Below, in pieces: positions 58,764 to 60,977 of a stretch of 60,977 nucleotides of DNA. Position 1 is the stretch's first letter. The number at the start of each line of letters is the position of its first letter. Both the position numbers and the translations under genes were made by a program. The notes under the pieces were generated by a model, which saw nothing but the letters and a program-made list of their open reading frames with translations, did no database searches and was not told the origin of the DNA. The stretch lies in contig VBEG01000034.1 of NCBI GenBank assembly GCA_005882115.1, forward strand, positions 1 through 60,977, read 5' to 3'. The stretch comes from Chloroflexota bacterium (GTDB lineage: Bacteria > Chloroflexota > Dormibacteria > Dormibacterales > Dormibacteraceae).

Positions 58764-59249
58764 TCAGCCAAGATCGGGTCGGAGGGCCGCGGCCTCGAGG
58801 ACGGCGCCCAACGGCTTGCGACCCCAGGCCGCGTCCTGCTCCTCGACCGTGAGCTCCGATTGGGCAAGCTGGACGAGGACGCGGTTGCCCGCGAGGTCGA
58901 TGACGAGGAACGCCTCCATCCACTGAGGGTCCGTGTAGTCCTCGCCGAAGACGCGGTGCCCCATCGCACGGACCCGGTCCGCGTGGGCACGCAGGTCGTC
59001 GACGACGAACGTCACGTGATGCATGCCCTCTCCGAACCGGTGCAAAAACTTCACGACGAAGCCCGTGGGATCGCTTCCAGGTGCGAGGATCTCGACTCGG
59101 CCACCACCCCCTGGAAACCCGAACTGCGCAAACGCGAAGCCGCGCCAATCCGCGTCACCCTGGCGATACTGCCCCTCCATCACATCGCCCCAGAAGGCCG
59201 CCGCCTTCGACATGTCCCAAACCGCAAACGCGAGGTGGTCCATCCTCAC
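58764..59249 (-). CDS. VOC (glyoxalase/bleomycin-resistance) family protein
   Basis: A 161-residue protein of two VOC beta-alpha-beta-beta-beta units. It begins MDHLAFAVWDMSKAAAFWGD, with the metal-type His in DHLAFAV; the second unit is GMHHVTFVVDDLRAHADRVR near 75 and LVIDLAGNRVLVQLAQ near 115. Such proteins are isomerases, epimerases (including methylmalonyl-CoA epimerase) or dioxygenases. The start is GTG 59249 or ATG 59243. The adjacent acyl-CoA genes make an acyl-CoA substrate possible. Confidence 0.85.
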   Translation of the reverse strand: MRMDHLAFAVWDMSKAAAFWGDVMEGQYRQGDADWRGFAFAQFGFPGGGGRVEILAPGSDPTGFVVKFLHRFGEGMHHVTFVVDDLRAHADRVRAMGHRVFGEDYTDPQWMEAFLVIDLAGNRVLVQLAQSELTVEEQDAAWGRKPLGAVLEAAALRPDLG

Positions 59250-59296
59250 CGGCCAAGCTCTGTGCTGCGCAAATTGACGGCTACAGTAGCAGCGAG

Positions 59297-60289
59297 TCAG
59301 CCCCTGGACCGCAGCTCTTCGATGACAGGGGCAAAGGCGCGCACGCCGTCGGAACCCCCCATTGTCAACGCGACCTGGACTTCGGCGATTCCCAGCCGGG
59401 CGTGTCCGCGAAGAGTCTCCGCCATCTCGCGCGGAGGGCCCGCGAGCGGCCGCTCATCCGGCCTGGGCACGTAGCCCGAGCCCGGCATGGCGCCACGTAC
59501 GGCCGTCGTCGCGACGAGCGTGTTCGGATCGCGGCCGTGCTCGCGGCACGCATCGTCGATGATTTGAAGCTGCGCGGCCGCGGACTCCGGGGTGGCGTCG
59601 GTGTAGCCCAGCCACCCGTTCCACATATCCGCGTACTGCGCGACCAGGCGGCGCATTCGCGGGCGCGGATTGAGGGTCCCGATCAGGATCGGCGGCCCGC
59701 CCCGCCTCGATGCGGGCGGGAGGAGTCGCGCCGCGCGGATCCGGTGGTGGGCGCCCTCGAACTCGGTGAGCTCGGCCCTGAATAGGCTCTTGATGATCTG
59801 AAGCGCCTCCTCAAAACGCCCGACCCTCTGCTCGTGCGGAAAACCGAACGTGAGGTGCTCCCCCTCGGAATCGCCGGCCCCCAGGCCGAGGACGAGGCGA
59901 CCGTCGCTGATGTCGTCGATCGTGACCGCCATTTTCGCCATGAGGCCGGGGTTGCGGTACCCGGAGCTGGCGACAAGTGAGCCGAGCGCGAGCCTTGGGA
60001 TGGCCACCGCGAGCGCGGCGAGCACTGTGAAGCACTCCATGTACCCTTCCAGCTCGACGTCCGGGTCGTCGGGAAAATCCACCCCGGCGTGCCGCTTCAG
60101 CTCCGCGTTGTTGCCCGGCAGAAGCAGATGGTCGCTGACATAAAGGGCGTCGAAGCCCACCTCATGCGCGATCCCGGCGATGTCGAGGACCTCGGACCAC
60201 CGCACATCGGTGGTCGTCCAGGTCGGAAGCATGAGACCGACCCGCAGCTTTTCGGCCGGCACCGGCGGGCGCGGCTCGGCACCTGGCAC
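59297..60289 (-). CDS. LLM class (luciferase-like) flavin/F420-dependent oxidoreductase
   Basis: A 330-residue luciferase-fold oxidoreductase with VGLMLPTW at the first strand, FDALYVSDHLLLPGN near 46, LGSLVASSGYRNPGLMAK near 98 and DDISDGRLVLGLGAGDSEGE near 120. GTG 60289 is chosen because CATACTTT lies just upstream; the longer open frame is antisense to the PPOX gene. It is divergent from that PPOX gene over 37 bp. F420 or FMN is the likely cofactor. Confidence 0.88.
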   Translation of the reverse strand: MPGAEPRPPVPAEKLRVGLMLPTWTTTDVRWSEVLDIAGIAHEVGFDALYVSDHLLLPGNNAELKRHAGVDFPDDPDVELEGYMECFTVLAALAVAIPRLALGSLVASSGYRNPGLMAKMAVTIDDISDGRLVLGLGAGDSEGEHLTFGFPHEQRVGRFEEALQIIKSLFRAELTEFEGAHHRIRAARLLPPASRRGGPPILIGTLNPRPRMRRLVAQYADMWNGWLGYTDATPESAAAQLQIIDDACREHGRDPNTLVATTAVRGAMPGSGYVPRPDERPLAGPPREMAETLRGHARLGIAEVQVALTMGGSDGVRAFAPVIEELRSRG

Positions 60290-60293
60290 GGCA

Positions 60294-60319
60294 AAAGTAT
60301 GAGACGGGCCGGTTAACCT
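60294..60319. promoter_or_regulatory. Divergent -10 elements (LLM oxidoreductase / PPOX)
   Basis: On the minus strand CATACT (60301-60296), or TACTTT (60299-60294), lies 6 or 4 nt before the GTG at 60289. On the plus strand TAACCT (60314-60319) lies 7 nt before the ATG at 60327. Both genes would then produce leaderless mRNA. Confidence 0.38.
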
Positions 60320-60326
60320 TCGGTCG

Positions 60327-60752
60327 ATGCCGACCGCGATTCCCCCAGAGTTCATCGACCTCCTCGAGGGCGAGGCGCTCGGGCACCTCGCCACCGTGCG
60401 CGCAGACGGCACGCCCCATGTGACGCCACTGTGGGTCGACCACGACGGTGACACCCTGCTCGTCAACGTGCGCCTCGACCGCGTCAAAGCGGCCAACATG
60501 CGCGAGCGAACCGCGGTCGCCTTGTCGGTTGTCGACCCGCGCAATCCACACCGCTTCCTGGCCGTGAGCGGGAAGGTCGTCTCGTGGTCAGAGGACGGAT
60601 GGCGAGAGCACATGGACGCCCTCAGCCGCCGGTACCTGAAGGTCGACCGCTATCCGTGGTCGTTTCCAGGCGAGCGGAGGGCGATCTTCCGAATCGAGGC
60701 CACGCGCGTTTATCACGAGGCGGGCGACGCCGAGATACCGACCAACGGATAG
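60327..60752 (+). CDS. PPOX class F420-dependent oxidoreductase-like protein
   Basis: A 141-residue flavin-split-barrel protein with LGHLATVRADGTPHVTPLWV (residues 18-37), LLVNVRLDRVKAANM near 44 and ALSVVDPRNPHRFLAVSGKV near 65. This arrangement is typical of F420-dependent PPOX proteins found in actinobacteria and Chloroflexota. It is divergent from the LLM gene, another likely F420 user. Its 3' end overlaps the DUF559-type gene by 40 bp, and an 18-bp palindrome spans its stop codon. Confidence 0.86.
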   Translation: MPTAIPPEFIDLLEGEALGHLATVRADGTPHVTPLWVDHDGDTLLVNVRLDRVKAANMRERTAVALSVVDPRNPHRFLAVSGKVVSWSEDGWREHMDALSRRYLKVDRYPWSFPGERRAIFRIEATRVYHEAGDAEIPTNG

Positions 60753-60977
60753 TCCGGACTATCCAACGTTTCACTCGGCTTTGTACTCGCTTCGTCCGGA
60801 CTAACCGGGTAGCTCGCCAACAGTGAGCGCGCCAGCCGCACCTGCGCAGCGACTGATCTCGGCGTTCGAAGGTCCGCGGCGGTGAACCGGAGGATGTGGT
60901 ATCCGGCATTGACGAGGGCATTCTGTCGGCGGAGGTCCGCAACGAGCCGATCCTTGTGGTTCGTCCCGTCGTACTCG
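60713..60977 (-). CDS. DUF559 endonuclease-like domain protein, C-terminal fragment (N-terminus beyond window)
   Basis: About 87 residues run from the right window edge to a TGA at 60713-60715. The edge encodes EYDGTNHKDRLVADLRRQN, followed by ALVNAGYHILRFTAADL. This is the characteristic end of DUF559, a domain related to very-short-patch-repair-like and restriction-type endonucleases, with the Glu of the core active site in EYDG. After it come about 45 residues of low-conservation tail. The rest of the gene is outside the window. In other bacteria this domain often follows an AbiEi-like antitoxin segment; that cannot be checked here. Confidence 0.72.
   Translation of the reverse strand, partial: EYDGTNHKDRLVADLRRQNALVNAGYHILRFTAADLRTPRSVAAQVRLARSLLASYPVSPDEASTKPSETLDSPDYPLVGISASPAS
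60747..60764. repeat. Perfect 18-bp palindrome at a convergent gene junction
   Basis: GGATAGTCC is followed directly by its reverse complement GGACTATCC. The palindrome covers the stop codon of the PPOX gene and lies inside the 3' part of the DUF559-type gene. The core GTCCGGAC occurs again at 60794-60801. There is no T-run, so a simple intrinsic terminator is not supported. A protein-binding or cruciform site is possible. Confidence 0.5.

Noticed and set aside
1-60977. CRISPR arrays, tRNA or rRNA genes, insertion sequences, integrases
   Set aside because: No regularly spaced repeats, no cloverleaf candidates in the short gaps, and no transposase or recombinase motifs were seen in any frame.

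Overview
The window is GC-rich (roughly two thirds G+C by eye) and almost fully coding. It holds about 60 genes and no gap above 300 bp. I see no rRNA, tRNA, CRISPR array, transposase or integrase. Two luciferase-like (LLM) oxidoreductases and two PPOX/F420-type flavin-split-barrel proteins, Tat-dependent ABC binding proteins, frequent GTG/TTG starts, many probably leaderless mRNAs and abundant small-molecule catabolism suggest a soil heterotroph of the Chloroflexota, Candidatus Dormibacterota or a deep actinobacterial line. This placement is inference from gene content only.

Layout. 1-1724 (-): secreted purple-acid-phosphatase-like enzyme with C-terminal Ig-like repeats, cut by the window edge. 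2007-7165 (+): CUT1-type ABC importer (binding protein, two permeases, no ATPase), a TIM-barrel isomerase and a serine hydrolase. 7197-12323: LLM oxidoreductase, DUF993 protein, amidohydrolase, PPOX protein and M20 peptidase. 12310-19212: peptide/opine-type ABC importer split over both strands around an alpha/beta-hydrolase-like protein and an MBL hydrolase; its DppC-type permease is broken twice, losing its first and last membrane helices. 19346-21635 (+): HpcH/HpaI aldolase, a 56-residue AtzG-like protein and an amidase, all overlapping; a second amidase converges on them. 23130-26646 (-): KDPG aldolase, KDG-type kinase, fold-III PLP enzyme and isochorismatase-like hydrolase, divergent from a TIM-barrel protein whose best start is AUC.

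27894-40026 (-) is the most striking unit: twelve tightly packed genes behind a near-consensus sigma70-type promoter (TTGACA, 17 bp, TAGGCT at 40084-40056). Order: Gfo/Idh dehydrogenase, branched-chain-type binding protein, LivG, LivF, LivH, LivM, class II histone-deacetylase-fold amidohydrolase, RraA-like protein, CocE-type hydrolase, RidA, SDR, N-acyl-D-amino-acid deacylase. I read it as uptake and deacylation of an N-acylated amine or D-amino-acid-like compound.

40143-42310 (+): two-subunit gluconate-dehydrogenase-like GMC oxidoreductase. 42378-43379 (-): quinone-reductase-like dehydrogenase. 43450-49943: amine-catabolism island with agmatinase-family ureohydrolase, SDR, class III aminotransferase and Nudix (-), divergent from a DAO-type flavoprotein and ALDH7-type dehydrogenase (+). 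49888-57128 (-): seven-gene acyl-CoA operon (SDR, aminoglycoside-phosphotransferase-like kinase, enoyl-CoA hydratase, FAD amine-oxidase-like protein, acyl-CoA ligase, second hydratase, amidohydrolase-fold protein), divergent from another acyl-CoA ligase at 57219. The right end has a VOC protein, an LLM oxidoreductase, a PPOX protein and the C-terminus of a DUF559 endonuclease-like protein.

Regulation. Most divergent gene pairs share short intergenic regions with TANNNT -10 elements, often overlapping on the two strands and often only 4-10 nt from the start codon. This fits bidirectional promoters and leaderless transcripts, and several start choices below rest on it.
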